A stretch of DNA of 64,000 bases, taken from positions 992,001 through 1,056,000 of the forward strand of contig OZ252227.1 in NCBI GenBank assembly GCA_965249175.1, written 5' to 3'. Under the pieces are notes generated by a model. It saw only the letters and a list, made by a program, of their open reading frames with translations, was not told where the DNA came from and made no database searches. Positions 56,162 to 64,000 of this stretch are shown here, in pieces (within the stretch, counting starts at the first letter, position 1; every line of letters begins with the position of its first letter). The position numbers and the translations under genes were made by a program. The stretch is from CAZYFH01 sp965249175 (lineage in GTDB: Bacteria > Acidobacteriota > Vicinamibacteria > Vicinamibacterales > UBA8438).

Positions 56162-56737
56162 ATGATCCCCACCAGCACTCTCCTCGGTGCCTACCGGACC
56201 GGCTTCTTCCCCATGGCCGTTGGTGGTCGCATCCGGTGGTTCTCCCCCGACCGCCGGGGCATCGTGCCGCTCGACCAGTTCCACGCGCCACGCCGTCTGC
56301 GGCGAATCGTGCGTCAGGGCCGCTTCGAGGTGAGCGCAGACCGCGCGTTTCGAGAGGTCGTCGTCGCCTGCGGGTCGCGCACCGATCCGGCCGGCAACTG
56401 GATCGACGACGAGATCGTGGAGAGCTATACCGTCCTACACGCGGCGGGCTTTGCCCACTCGATCGAGACCTGGTGTGACGGGTCGCTCGTCGGTGGTCTG
56501 TATGGTGTGAGTCTTCGCGGCGCGTTCTTCGGCGAATCGATGTTCCACCGCGTCACCGATGCCTCCAAGGTCGCGCTCTGTGTGCTCGTCGAACGGCTGC
56601 GCGCGCGTGGATACGTCCTACTGGATATTCAGTGGCTGACCCCGCACCTCCAACGGCTGGGCGCGATCGAGGTGCCGAAGCGCAGATACCTCGAGCGGCT
56701 CGCCGAGGCCATGCAGGTGGAGTGCCGGTTCGAGTGA
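56162..56737 (+). CDS. aat: Leucyl/phenylalanyl-tRNA-protein transferase
   Basis: The 191-residue protein adds Leu or Phe from charged tRNA to proteins with N-terminal Lys or Arg, marking them for ClpS/ClpAP under the N-end rule. Its blocks are LLGAYRTGFFPMA, RWFSPDRRGIVPLDQFH, FEVSADRAFREVV, SIETWCDGSLVGGLYGVSL, GAFFGESMFHR and DIQWLTPHLQRLG. The length is short for the family but complete. Confidence 0.95.
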   Translation: MIPTSTLLGAYRTGFFPMAVGGRIRWFSPDRRGIVPLDQFHAPRRLRRIVRQGRFEVSADRAFREVVVACGSRTDPAGNWIDDEIVESYTVLHAAGFAHSIETWCDGSLVGGLYGVSLRGAFFGESMFHRVTDASKVALCVLVERLRARGYVLLDIQWLTPHLQRLGAIEVPKRRYLERLAEAMQVECRFE

Positions 56738-56745
56738 GAGGGGCC

Positions 56746-58185
56746 TTAAGCCTCAGGAGCTCTGCGAACCTCCGCGCTGGCTTCCTCGATCTGTTCCACC
56801 AGTGTGTCGACCTGGGCTTGCCGCGTCCGGAAGCTGAGGATGCAGACCCTCGCCAGGAATCTGCCGCTGACGGTACACCCGGTCAACATCACCCTGCCGC
56901 GGTCGCGAATGCGATCGACCAGCTCGCGTGTCGCCCGGTTCTCAGCGTCGAGTCCACCCTTGACGTGCGTCAGATGGAACGCAAACAGCGACAGCTCGGG
57001 TGGCGCCACGACCGTGACACCGGCGATGCGGGCGATCCGCGCCGACGCCTCTACCGCCAGCTGGCGCTTCTCAGCGATGGCGGCCCTGAAACGGGCCGCG
57101 CCGAGCAGCTTGACCGACAACCAGACCCGCAGACCGGGGAACCCGCGCGAGAGGTCGGGTCCATGCTGACTCGGGTCGTAGAATTCCGCGCCGTCCGGTC
57201 GCGCGGGGAGATAACTCGCGTCGGCTGCGTGCACTGCCCGCAGCGCCGATCCGTCGCGGACCAGCAGGGCACCGGTCCCGTATGGCAGGAACAATCCCTT
57301 GTGCGGATCGAGGGTCAGCGAATCGGCCCGATCCAAACCGGACAGGAGGGGGCGGAGCTCGGGACAGGCATGAAAGAACGCGCCGTAGGCGCCGTCGAGA
57401 TGGAACCAGATGCGCTCGCGCGCAGCGACATCGGCGACGTCGTCGATCGGATCGACAGCGCCAGTATTAATGGTGCCAGCCGACGCCACGACGAGGAAGG
57501 GACGCAGACCGCTCGCGCGATCGCGGACGATCGCCTCTTGCAGATGGGCGATGCGCATCCGGAATTGGTCGTCGACCGGGATGCGTCGAACGCGGTCCGG
57601 CATGATCCCGGCAAGCTTCGCCGCCTTGAAGACAGAGTGATGAGCCTGGGTCGAGACGTACGCGACGCCGGGTCGGAGGTCGGGTCCCAGATGGCGCTCG
57701 CGCGCGCAGAGCATCGCGTTGAACGTTGCCATCGAGCCGCCCACGGTGAGCAGACCCGCTGTCGAGGCGGGGAACTGCATCCACTCCCGAAACCACTCGA
57801 GCACGTTGGCCTCGAGCTGTACCAGGGCCGGCGCCGCCTGCCACACGCCGGTGAAGCGGTTCGTCCCATCGGCGATGAGATCGGCGAGCCCCGCTGGATA
57901 GAGACCGCCGCCCGGCACGAACGCCATGTAGCCCGGTCCTGCCGGCGTGAACGAACGTGGGATCCAGTCGTCGAACAGTCGCGCGAGGAGCGGCTCGAGG
58001 TCGGTCCCGGATTCGGGCGGCGGTTCGCGCATCGAGCGGCAGAGGGTCTCCGCCCGCACGTCTCCGCAGATGGGCTGGTCGGGCAGGCTTGCGATGTGCG
58101 CGACGACCCGGTCGAGCGTGGCCCGACCCATGGCGGTCATCTCGTCGGGTGTGAACTCGAGATTCGCTGGATCTGCTGGGTCCAT
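56746..58185 (-). CDS. PLP-dependent group II (aromatic-L-amino-acid-type) decarboxylase
   Basis: The 479 residues follow the DDC/glutamate decarboxylase pattern. They include YMAFVPGGGLYPAGLADLI, VAYVSTQAHHSVFKAAKLAG, FLVVASAGTINTGAVDPI, WFHLDGAYGAFFHA and SLTLDPHKGLFLPYG, where the Lys of DPHKG binds PLP. It would decarboxylate an aromatic or other amino acid; the substrate is not fixed by sequence. ATG 58185 was preferred to GTG 58215, which lies inside the palindromic element. Its stop is 8 bp from the convergent aat stop. Confidence 0.9.
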   Translation of the reverse strand: MDPADPANLEFTPDEMTAMGRATLDRVVAHIASLPDQPICGDVRAETLCRSMREPPPESGTDLEPLLARLFDDWIPRSFTPAGPGYMAFVPGGGLYPAGLADLIADGTNRFTGVWQAAPALVQLEANVLEWFREWMQFPASTAGLLTVGGSMATFNAMLCARERHLGPDLRPGVAYVSTQAHHSVFKAAKLAGIMPDRVRRIPVDDQFRMRIAHLQEAIVRDRASGLRPFLVVASAGTINTGAVDPIDDVADVAARERIWFHLDGAYGAFFHACPELRPLLSGLDRADSLTLDPHKGLFLPYGTGALLVRDGSALRAVHAADASYLPARPDGAEFYDPSQHGPDLSRGFPGLRVWLSVKLLGAARFRAAIAEKRQLAVEASARIARIAGVTVVAPPELSLFAFHLTHVKGGLDAENRATRELVDRIRDRGRVMLTGCTVSGRFLARVCILSFRTRQAQVDTLVEQIEEASAEVRRAPEA

Positions 58186-58195
58186 GGGGTTCCCC

Positions 58196-58365
58196 GGCTT
58201 AGCCCCAGAGCTCACTTGAGTTGATGCGCCTGGCTTGTGCTGGACGCCGATGGCTGCGTTGCTTCTCGGTCATTTGGCCCACCAAACTCCCTCGTCGCGC
58301 CTTGCCGTCGGCGCGCAGTCCTGCGCCATCCGCATCAACCCAAGTGAGCTCTGGGGTTAGGGCTA
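58196..58365. repeat. 170-bp palindromic intergenic element, copy 2
   Basis: Arms 58199-58228 and 58331-58360 pair nearly perfectly; CCCCAGAGCTCACTTG pairs with CAAGTGAGCTCTGGGG. The core has GCGTTGC (58256) and CGTCGCGCCTTGC (58293), as in the copy at 11400-11569. A small 8-bp inverted repeat TTAGGGCT/AGCCCTAA (58357-58382) joins its right edge to the end of the M28 peptidase. The element lies just upstream of the decarboxylase start. Confidence 0.85.
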
Positions 58366-58378
58366 GGGCATTAGAGCC

Positions 58379-60016
58379 CTAATTCAGCGCCGGCCGGCCA
58401 TCCGCGTTCGCCAGGTTCCAGCCCAACTCGTGGACCCACTGAACGACGCGCGCCATTTTCTCGTAGTCCAGCGTCTCGGGACGATCGCGCTCCGTGTGGT
58501 AGTCCGGGTGAAGCCCCGTATGCACGAAGAGCGCGGGCACCCCGGACGCCAGAAACGGCCAGTGGTCGCTTCGGCGCAGCAGGTTCGAGGCGCTGTCGTC
58601 GTAGCGGAAACGGACGGTCACGTCCCCGGCGTCGGCCGCCGCGGCCGAGCGCCGGAGGTCGTCGCTAAAGCTGTAGCCGAGGACGTTGACCGCGTTGCGG
58701 TTCGAGGCCGCGGTCTGGGCCGGGAGGCCGCGAAAGCGTCGTCCGCCGCGCGCCGGCACAGCTTCGTTGCGGCCGATCATGTCCATGTTGAGAACCGCGA
58801 CCGTGTCGGAGAGCGGTGCAAGCGGGCGTTCGGTATACGCCCACGCCCCCAGCAGACCGCGCTCCTCGGCGTTCCACGCGGCGAACAGAATCGAGCGGCG
58901 TGGCCGGATCCCGGCGCGTGCCGCGCGGGCGTAAGCCTCGGCGATCTCGAGCAGACCAGCCACACCCGACGCGTCGTCGTCTGCACCGTTGAACACGCGC
59001 GCGCCGTCCACGCCCTCGTGGTCGAAATGGGCGCACACGATCACCCATTCGTCGCGCAGCTCGGGGTCACTACCGCCGAGCAGACCGACCACGTTGTGCT
59101 GCGTGACGCGTCCTCGCGTTATCTCCGCCGCGACCTCGATCTGGGTCTCGACGGCGACTGCACGGAATCCGTCCGTGTCGGCGCGCCGCGCGAGCGATTC
59201 CAGCCCGGCTTGCGTCTCGGTGAGCGCACGCGCCGCGACATCGGGTGAGATCCGGACCACCGGAATCCGGATGGCGTCGACCCACGTGCCGAGCTCGTAT
59301 GCCGGCACGCGTCGCGGCTGGGCGGGCCACGTGGTGTCCATCAGCGTGCCGAGTGTCGGGCCGCTCTCGTGGTTGTGGACATCCGCGACGACGAGGACCG
59401 CGACAGCCCCGCGCCGCTGCGCCTCCAGTGCCTTCCGGGTCGTACGCCCGTGCTCCGACGCCGCACGACCCTCGAACGGGCTGCCCGCGTCGAACTCGCC
59501 CGGTTCATGGCTCAGCAAGACGACGACGCGGCCGGTCACATCAACACCGGCGTAGTCGTCGTGGCCGAGGTCGGGGGCGGAGATGCCGAAGCCGACGTAC
59601 ACCAGTGTGCCTCGCGCGCGCGTCGACCCGCTGATTCGTTCGGGGAAGAAATCGCGTCCGAGCGTCATCTCCCGAGCCTCACCCCGCACGCGTATGTCGA
59701 GTGCGTGCGCATCGTCGGCGTCCATCGCGGGAACGATGAGATCGAACGGCATCAGGTAGCCATCGTCCGTGGCAGGAGACAGGCCCAGCCGCTCGAAGCG
59801 CGCGCGGATGAACGCCGCGGCCAGCCGATTCTCCCGACTTCCCGCGAGACGGCCGCGCATGTCGTCCGACGCCAGGAACGCGACGTCGCTTCGCAGGTCG
59901 CTGGGGCGGATCGACTCGCGCTCGGGCGCGCCTGTCTGGGCGGTCGAGGAAACGGTGGTGCCCACCAGCAGGGTGACGACGAGCAGCACACCAGACGCAG
60001 CGGTTCGTGGGTTCAT
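58379..60016 (-). CDS. Exported M28 family metallopeptidase
   Basis: About 545 residues from ATG 60016, with a signal peptide (VLLVVTLLVGTTVSSTAQ). A protease-associated insert covers ~170-300. The zinc site is complete: VCAHFDHEGVDGARVF, NGADDDASGVAGLLE, AAWNAEERGLLG with the general-base Glu, NMDMIGRNE, and LHPDYHTERDRP. It is a likely extracellular or periplasmic aminopeptidase and a paralogue of the enzyme at 21877-23685, without its PDZ domain. It is divergent from the amidase gene, with 149 bp between starts. Confidence 0.92.
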   Translation of the reverse strand: MNPRTAASGVLLVVTLLVGTTVSSTAQTGAPERESIRPSDLRSDVAFLASDDMRGRLAGSRENRLAAAFIRARFERLGLSPATDDGYLMPFDLIVPAMDADDAHALDIRVRGEAREMTLGRDFFPERISGSTRARGTLVYVGFGISAPDLGHDDYAGVDVTGRVVVLLSHEPGEFDAGSPFEGRAASEHGRTTRKALEAQRRGAVAVLVVADVHNHESGPTLGTLMDTTWPAQPRRVPAYELGTWVDAIRIPVVRISPDVAARALTETQAGLESLARRADTDGFRAVAVETQIEVAAEITRGRVTQHNVVGLLGGSDPELRDEWVIVCAHFDHEGVDGARVFNGADDDASGVAGLLEIAEAYARAARAGIRPRRSILFAAWNAEERGLLGAWAYTERPLAPLSDTVAVLNMDMIGRNEAVPARGGRRFRGLPAQTAASNRNAVNVLGYSFSDDLRRSAAAADAGDVTVRFRYDDSASNLLRRSDHWPFLASGVPALFVHTGLHPDYHTERDRPETLDYEKMARVVQWVHELGWNLANADGRPALN

Positions 60017-60165
60017 CGGCAGGGCGCGGGCATGTCGGCGAGCATCGGGCGGCGGGACGCGAGCGGTAACGCGGGCCGGAGAAATATCTGACGCATCGGG
60101 TTCCGGAACACTATCATTTCCCCTCGCAGGTCGACGGTCACACGGGCTGCGCATAGGGAGGCTCT

Positions 60166-62043
60166 ATGACAGCGTCGCGTCTCACAATCGTTGTGGTTGG
60201 TTGCGCGGCGGCCGCCTGCGCTGAAAGCACGCCGCACGGCTTCGATGTGATGGAGACGTCGATCCGGGAGCTCGGGGTCGCGCTCGACGACGGATCGGTC
60301 ACATCCGTCGACCTCGTGGACTTCCATCTCGCCCGGATCGATGCCTACGATGCGCGCGGACCGGCGCTCAACGCCGTGATCACCGTCAATCCCAACGCGC
60401 GAGCTCGGGCTGCCGCGCTCGATACCGAGCGCGCCGCCGGAACTGTGCGCGGACCGCTGCACGGTATTCCCGTCGTGGTGAAGGACAACTACGACACTGC
60501 GGACATGCCGACGACGGCCGGGACGCTGGGGCTCGCGACCTCGGTGCCACCGGACGATGCGTTCCAGGTGCGGCGATTGCGCGACGCGGGCGCCATCATC
60601 CTGGCGAAGACCAACATGCACGAGCTCGCCCGGGGGATCACCACGGTCGCGTCGCTCGGCGGTCAGACCCGCAACCCCTACGATCCGGCACGCAACCCGG
60701 GAGGCTCCAGCGGCGGCACGGGCGCCGCGATCGCCGCAAGCTTCGCGACCGTTGGCATGGGTAGCGACACGTGCGGCTCGATCCGCATCCCGTCGGCGCA
60801 TCATGCCTTGGTCGGGCTACGTGGGACGCGTGGTCTGGCCAGCGGCGACGGCATCGTTCCGCTGTCGACGACCCAGGACATCGGCGGCCCGCTTGCGCGG
60901 TCGGTCGAGGATCTTGCCCTCGTGCTCGATGCGACCGTCGGGTTCGATCCCGCCGATGAGACGACGCGACTGAGCGATGGTCACATCCCCGCCACCTATA
61001 CGACGGCGCTCGTCACCGACGGACTGGCGGGCGCTCGGCTGGGGGTCATGGCCGCGCTCGTGGGGGAGGGCAACGCCGACCGGCCGGTCCGCGAGGTCAT
61101 CGAGGCGGCGGTCGAGCGCATGCGGGAGCTCGGAGCCGAGGTGATCGAGATCGACGAGCAAGAGGTCACCCCACTCCTGGCGGAATCGTCGGTCATTGGG
61201 CACGAGTTCAAGTTCGACCTCGACGCCTACCTCAGGGAGACGCCGGGCGCGTTTGTCCGGTCGCTCGATGACTTTCTCACGACGGGTCTGTATCACGGCA
61301 GCCTCGAGCGCGGTCTGCGGGCATCGCAGGAGGTCGAGACCCTCGACAACGAAGAGTATCGGGCGATCATCGCCAAGCGGGACGATATCCGCGCGGCGGC
61401 GGTCGATCTCCTGGATGCGCATGAGCTCGATGCACTAGTCTATCCGACCATTCGGCGGACTGCCAGACCGATCGGCGAGCCCCAGCCCGGGAGCAACTGC
61501 GCCCTGAGCGCGCGCTCCGGACTTCCGGCCATCACCGTGCCGGGCGGTTTTGCCGAGGACGCCATGCCGGTCGGCGTCGAGATGCTTGGGCGCCCCTGGG
61601 CCGAGCCGCGGCTCCTGGAGCTCGCGTATGCCTTCGAGCAGGCGACGCACCACCGGCGCCCGCCAGACTTCACGCCGAGCCTCTGGGCGGGTCCCTTGTC
61701 GATCGCAGTGGACACCGTGGTGACGGTCGAGGCGGGGGTCTCTGTTCTGGCGAGCCTCACCGTCGATCCCAGCACCCGCGTGTTGCGGCATGCGGTGTCG
61801 GTCTTTGGTCTGCGTGATCCAGACGTGCTGTCCATCGACCTTCATCGACGCGACGATGACGCCGAACGCGGTCCGATGATCAGGTCAGTTGCCGGACGCG
61901 GGTCCACCCGGACCACGGGGGAGTTTCGGTTGACCGGCCAGGAGTGGCAGGGCCTCGGCGAGGGCCGACTCTATCTCGATGTGCACACGGTCGAGCATCT
62001 GGCGGGCGCCGTCCGTCTCGACCTCGCTCTTCCGAATCACTAG
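60166..62043 (+). CDS. Amidase-signature lipoprotein with C-terminal CHRD-like domain
   Basis: The 625 residues begin with a lipoprotein signal, VVVGCAAAACAES. The amidase-signature Ser-Ser-Lys triad region is complete: GIPVVVKDNYD (Lys), NPGGSSGGTGAA and GSDTCGSIRIPS; here a Cys stands where Gly is usual before the nucleophile region. It would hydrolyse amide bonds. Residues ~510-625 resemble a CHRD domain (LTGQEWQGLGEGRLYLDVHT), a beta fold of unknown role. The stop TAG includes the TA target of the IS630 element, and excision would restore the same TAG, so the protein is not shortened. Confidence 0.88.
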   Translation: MTASRLTIVVVGCAAAACAESTPHGFDVMETSIRELGVALDDGSVTSVDLVDFHLARIDAYDARGPALNAVITVNPNARARAAALDTERAAGTVRGPLHGIPVVVKDNYDTADMPTTAGTLGLATSVPPDDAFQVRRLRDAGAIILAKTNMHELARGITTVASLGGQTRNPYDPARNPGGSSGGTGAAIAASFATVGMGSDTCGSIRIPSAHHALVGLRGTRGLASGDGIVPLSTTQDIGGPLARSVEDLALVLDATVGFDPADETTRLSDGHIPATYTTALVTDGLAGARLGVMAALVGEGNADRPVREVIEAAVERMRELGAEVIEIDEQEVTPLLAESSVIGHEFKFDLDAYLRETPGAFVRSLDDFLTTGLYHGSLERGLRASQEVETLDNEEYRAIIAKRDDIRAAAVDLLDAHELDALVYPTIRRTARPIGEPQPGSNCALSARSGLPAITVPGGFAEDAMPVGVEMLGRPWAEPRLLELAYAFEQATHHRRPPDFTPSLWAGPLSIAVDTVVTVEAGVSVLASLTVDPSTRVLRHAVSVFGLRDPDVLSIDLHRRDDDAERGPMIRSVAGRGSTRTTGEFRLTGQEWQGLGEGRLYLDVHTVEHLAGAVRLDLALPNH

Positions 62044-63107
62044 TGGACTGTCCCAGAGAAACGTTTTAGCATGGCAGGGTCGTCTTCTCTGCATGCCATT
62101 ACCGGTCGCCGGGTTCGCTTGACTCCCACACAACGCACTGAGCTGGAGGAGATCGCGCACCCCGGCAGGCTCCCCGCGGGGTTCGTCCAGCGCGCCCGAC
62201 TGATCCTCCTGTTGGGGCACGGGGTGTCGTACCGGACGATAGCCGCCAAGATCGATGTCTCGGAACCAACGATCGCCAAGTGGAAGGCCCGGTTTCTGCG
62301 GGACGGCATCGCTGGCTTGGACACAAAGTATGCCGGCCGACCGGCGTCGACGCTGACGCCCCGCCTCCGGGCGCGCATCCTCAAGGCCACCGGCCGCAAG
62401 CCGCGCGACGGGTCGACCCATTGGTCCTGCCGCAAACTGGCGAAGGAACTCGGGATCACCAAGAACCTGGTGCATCGCGTCTGGCGCGAAGCGAATCTGC
62501 GGCCCCATCGGTTGGAGCGGTACAAGGCTTCGCCCGATCCTGATTTCGAGACCAAAGCCGCTGACATCCTCCGCCTCTACCTCGACCCGCCGCGCCATGC
62601 GGCGATCTTCTGCGTGGATGAGAAGTCCGCCATTCAAGCGCTCGATCGCCGCGACCGCGTGCTGCCCTTACCGCCCGGCCGCGTGGAACGCCATGGGTTC
62701 GAGTACAAGCGGCATGGCACTCTGTCGCTCTACGCGGCGCTGAACACGGAAACGGGAGCCGTCCACGGAAAGACCAGCCGCCGCCACACTAGTCAGGACT
62801 TCGTGGACTTCTTGACCGAGGTCGTCGCGACGTGTGCGGTGGAGGCGTTCTTGGCGGCGCATCCCAACGTCACACTGCACTTCACCCCGACCTATGCCTC
62901 CTGGCTCCACCAAGTCGAGCTCTGGTTCTCCAAGGTGCAGCGCGATGTCATCGCTCCGGCATCTTTACCTCCACAGCGGATCTCGCCCGGAAGCTACGCC
63001 GCTACATCACCGCCTATGGCAAGCGAGCTACGCCGTTTCGATGGAAGTACTCCAAACCCGAAGCGACGCATCCGCCATGCTAGATCTTTCTCTGGGACAG
63101 TCCACTA
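62041..63107 (+). mobile_element. IS630-family insertion sequence (inactive copy)
   Basis: The body 62043-63105 (1063 bp) is flanked by TA on both sides, the IS630 target duplication. Terminal inverted repeats begin GTGGACTGTCCCAGAGAAA at the left (62043-62061) and match exactly at the right (63087-63105). It inserted into the TA of the amidase stop codon. The transposase is defective. Confidence 0.92.
62071..63083 (+). pseudogene. IS630 transposase, frameshifted and lacking the second catalytic Asp
   Basis: The N-terminal helix-turn-helix part is intact (RLTPTQRTELEEIA, SEPTIAKWKARFLRDG). The first catalytic Asp is in IFCVDEKSAIQALDR. The family's HVIVDNLSAHK-type block with the second Asp is missing: VVATC is followed directly by AVEAFLAAHPN, so about 20 residues are deleted. 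The final Glu block HQVELWFSKVQRDVI is present. One base is lost at about 62958; frame change there leads to GIFTSTADLARKLRRYITAY and the stop at 63083. It cannot move the element by itself. Confidence 0.88.
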
Positions 63108-63193
63108 GACAAACGGCGAGATGATTAGCTGCTGAAGGAGGAATTGTCGCAGGCACATCTACGGGTTTAAATGTGTTGGCAGCCCTTAAAATT

Positions 63194-64000
63194 GGCTCTT
63201 CGTCGATTTGAGTACAGCGATCTGAGGTGATACCCGGCCGCCTGCGCGGGCCGCAATTGAGGTGGGCGGCCTGCTCGACGGCCTGGACGAAAGAACGCGA
63301 TCCCACTTGCACCGGACCACCCGGTGTTGTTCTCTCTTGATGTGCAACCAAGAAGGGAGGACACGTGGGATCGCAACGGGATTGTACCTGGATCTTGGGC
63401 TTGTCGGGCTTCCGAGTGGTGCGCGTCGAACGGGAGGACGACGGGGTGGAGAGTCGCCTGCGGTTGCAGTTGGAGCGGCGCGGGATACGGCGCTATGTGT
63501 GCAACGGCTGTGGACGCCGCACCGGCCGCGTGCGCGCCGCGCGCGAGCGGACGTGGGACGATCTGCCCTGGGCACGGCATCCGGTCACGTTGGTCTACCG
63601 GCAACGACGCGTGATCTGTCGCCACTGCGGGGTGCGCACGGAGCGGATCGAATTTGCCACCCCGAAGGCCCGGGTCACGCGCCGCTTGCGCCAGCAGATC
63701 GGCCTGGATTGCCAGTCGATGCCGACCAGCCACGCCGCCGTGCGGCACCGCGTCAGCTGGGGCAAAGCCCGGCGCGCCGAGACGGCCTTCTTGACCGAGT
63801 GGGATCGCACCCGCCGGAAACGGCGACCGCGGCACATCGGCCTCGATGAGGTGCAGCGCGGGAAGGGCCAGCGCTTCTGGACTGTCCTGTCGGATGTGGT
63901 GCGCGGCGAGGTCATGGGCTTGCGTCAGGATCGCACAACGACTACCGCCACGACCTTGCTCACGGAGGATCTCGACCCGCATCAGCGGGGCGCGATTCAC
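63194..64000 (+). mobile_element. ISL3-family insertion sequence, right part beyond window
   Basis: The left end begins GGCTCTTCGTCGATTTGAG at 63194, which fits ISL3 termini, and is preceded by the AT-rich octamer TTAAAATT (63186-63193), a candidate 8-bp target duplication. The transposase gene follows. An 86-bp stretch of chromosome separates it from the IS630 copy. Confidence 0.85.
63365..64000 (+). CDS. ISL3 family transposase, N-terminal part
   Basis: The first 212 codons are visible. The start is GTG 63365, with GGGAGG about 7 bp upstream. The zinc-ribbon Cys pairs CNGCGRRT and CRHCGVRTERI fit the DNA-binding region, and HIGLDEVQRGKGQ carries the first catalytic Asp. The remainder lies outside the window, so completeness cannot be judged. 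Confidence 0.9.
   Translation, partial: MGSQRDCTWILGLSGFRVVRVEREDDGVESRLRLQLERRGIRRYVCNGCGRRTGRVRAARERTWDDLPWARHPVTLVYRQRRVICRHCGVRTERIEFATPKARVTRRLRQQIGLDCQSMPTSHAAVRHRVSWGKARRAETAFLTEWDRTRRKRRPRHIGLDEVQRGKGQRFWTVLSDVVRGEVMGLRQDRTTTTATTLLTEDLDPHQRGAIH

Noticed and set aside
58196..58365. Rho-independent terminator pair
   Set aside because: The arms are about 100 bp apart and lack T runs; the same architecture recurs at 11400, so a repeat element fits better.

Overview
The window is one contiguous stretch of GC-rich, densely coded bacterial chromosome. Genes for TonB-dependent uptake, lipoproteins, ApaG and Aat point to a Gram-negative cell. The mix of secreted M28 and M14 peptidases, PQQ-type beta-propellers, a fatty acyl-AMP ligase fusion and a carboxypeptidase-like TonB receptor looks most like Acidobacteriota (Vicinamibacteria-like). 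That placement is an inference from gene content, not a measured phylogeny. No tRNA, rRNA, CRISPR array or replication origin was seen.

Layout. 1-8.6 kb: 3' part of parC (runs off the left edge), a CoA-type Nudix hydrolase, a MATE exporter, a trans-sulfuration PLP enzyme, a frameshifted SGNH hydrolase, and a short operon of GNAT acetyltransferase, methyltransferase and alcohol dehydrogenase. 8.6-16.6 kb: a three-domain ACP / fatty acyl-AMP ligase / PlsC fusion, a 170-bp palindromic repeat element, twin periplasmic cyclophilins, a large DUF349 protein and an AlkA-type glycosylase. 16.6-23.7 kb: an Lhr-type helicase whose stop codon lies in a 36-bp tandem repeat, a secreted propeller protein and an M28/PDZ peptidase. 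23.7-36.5 kb: about eleven genes on the minus strand, including two PQQ-like propellers, a HupE-like membrane protein, a PDZ protein, a TonB receptor, a GNAT enzyme and malate synthase. 36.7-38.5 kb: a UbiD-family decarboxylase.

38.5-49.6 kb is the most interesting part. Three overlapping genes of unknown function (418, 524 and 131 aa) precede a beta-class DNA methyltransferase (Mod), an OLD-like AAA ATPase with a Toprim domain, and a Res-type helicase with a PD-(D/E)XK nuclease end. The last three look like a type III restriction-modification system with an extra ATPase/nuclease inserted between Mod and Res. The specificity region of mod is clearly poorer in GC than the rest of the gene, as if exchanged by recombination. 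A DGQHR-domain (DndB-like) gene with an in-frame amber codon lies 4 kb downstream, beyond an orphan TRAP-type binding lipoprotein and a frameshifted M14 carboxypeptidase.

54.9-64 kb: pxpA, apaG, aat, a group II PLP decarboxylase, a second member of the 170-bp palindromic element family, an M28 peptidase, a lipoprotein amidase with a CHRD-like tail, a dead IS630 element inserted exactly in the amidase stop codon, and the start of an ISL3-family element cut by the right edge. Four genes carry a frameshift or nonsense change. Two of the frameshifts are single-base differences in homopolymers, so assembly error must be weighed against true decay.
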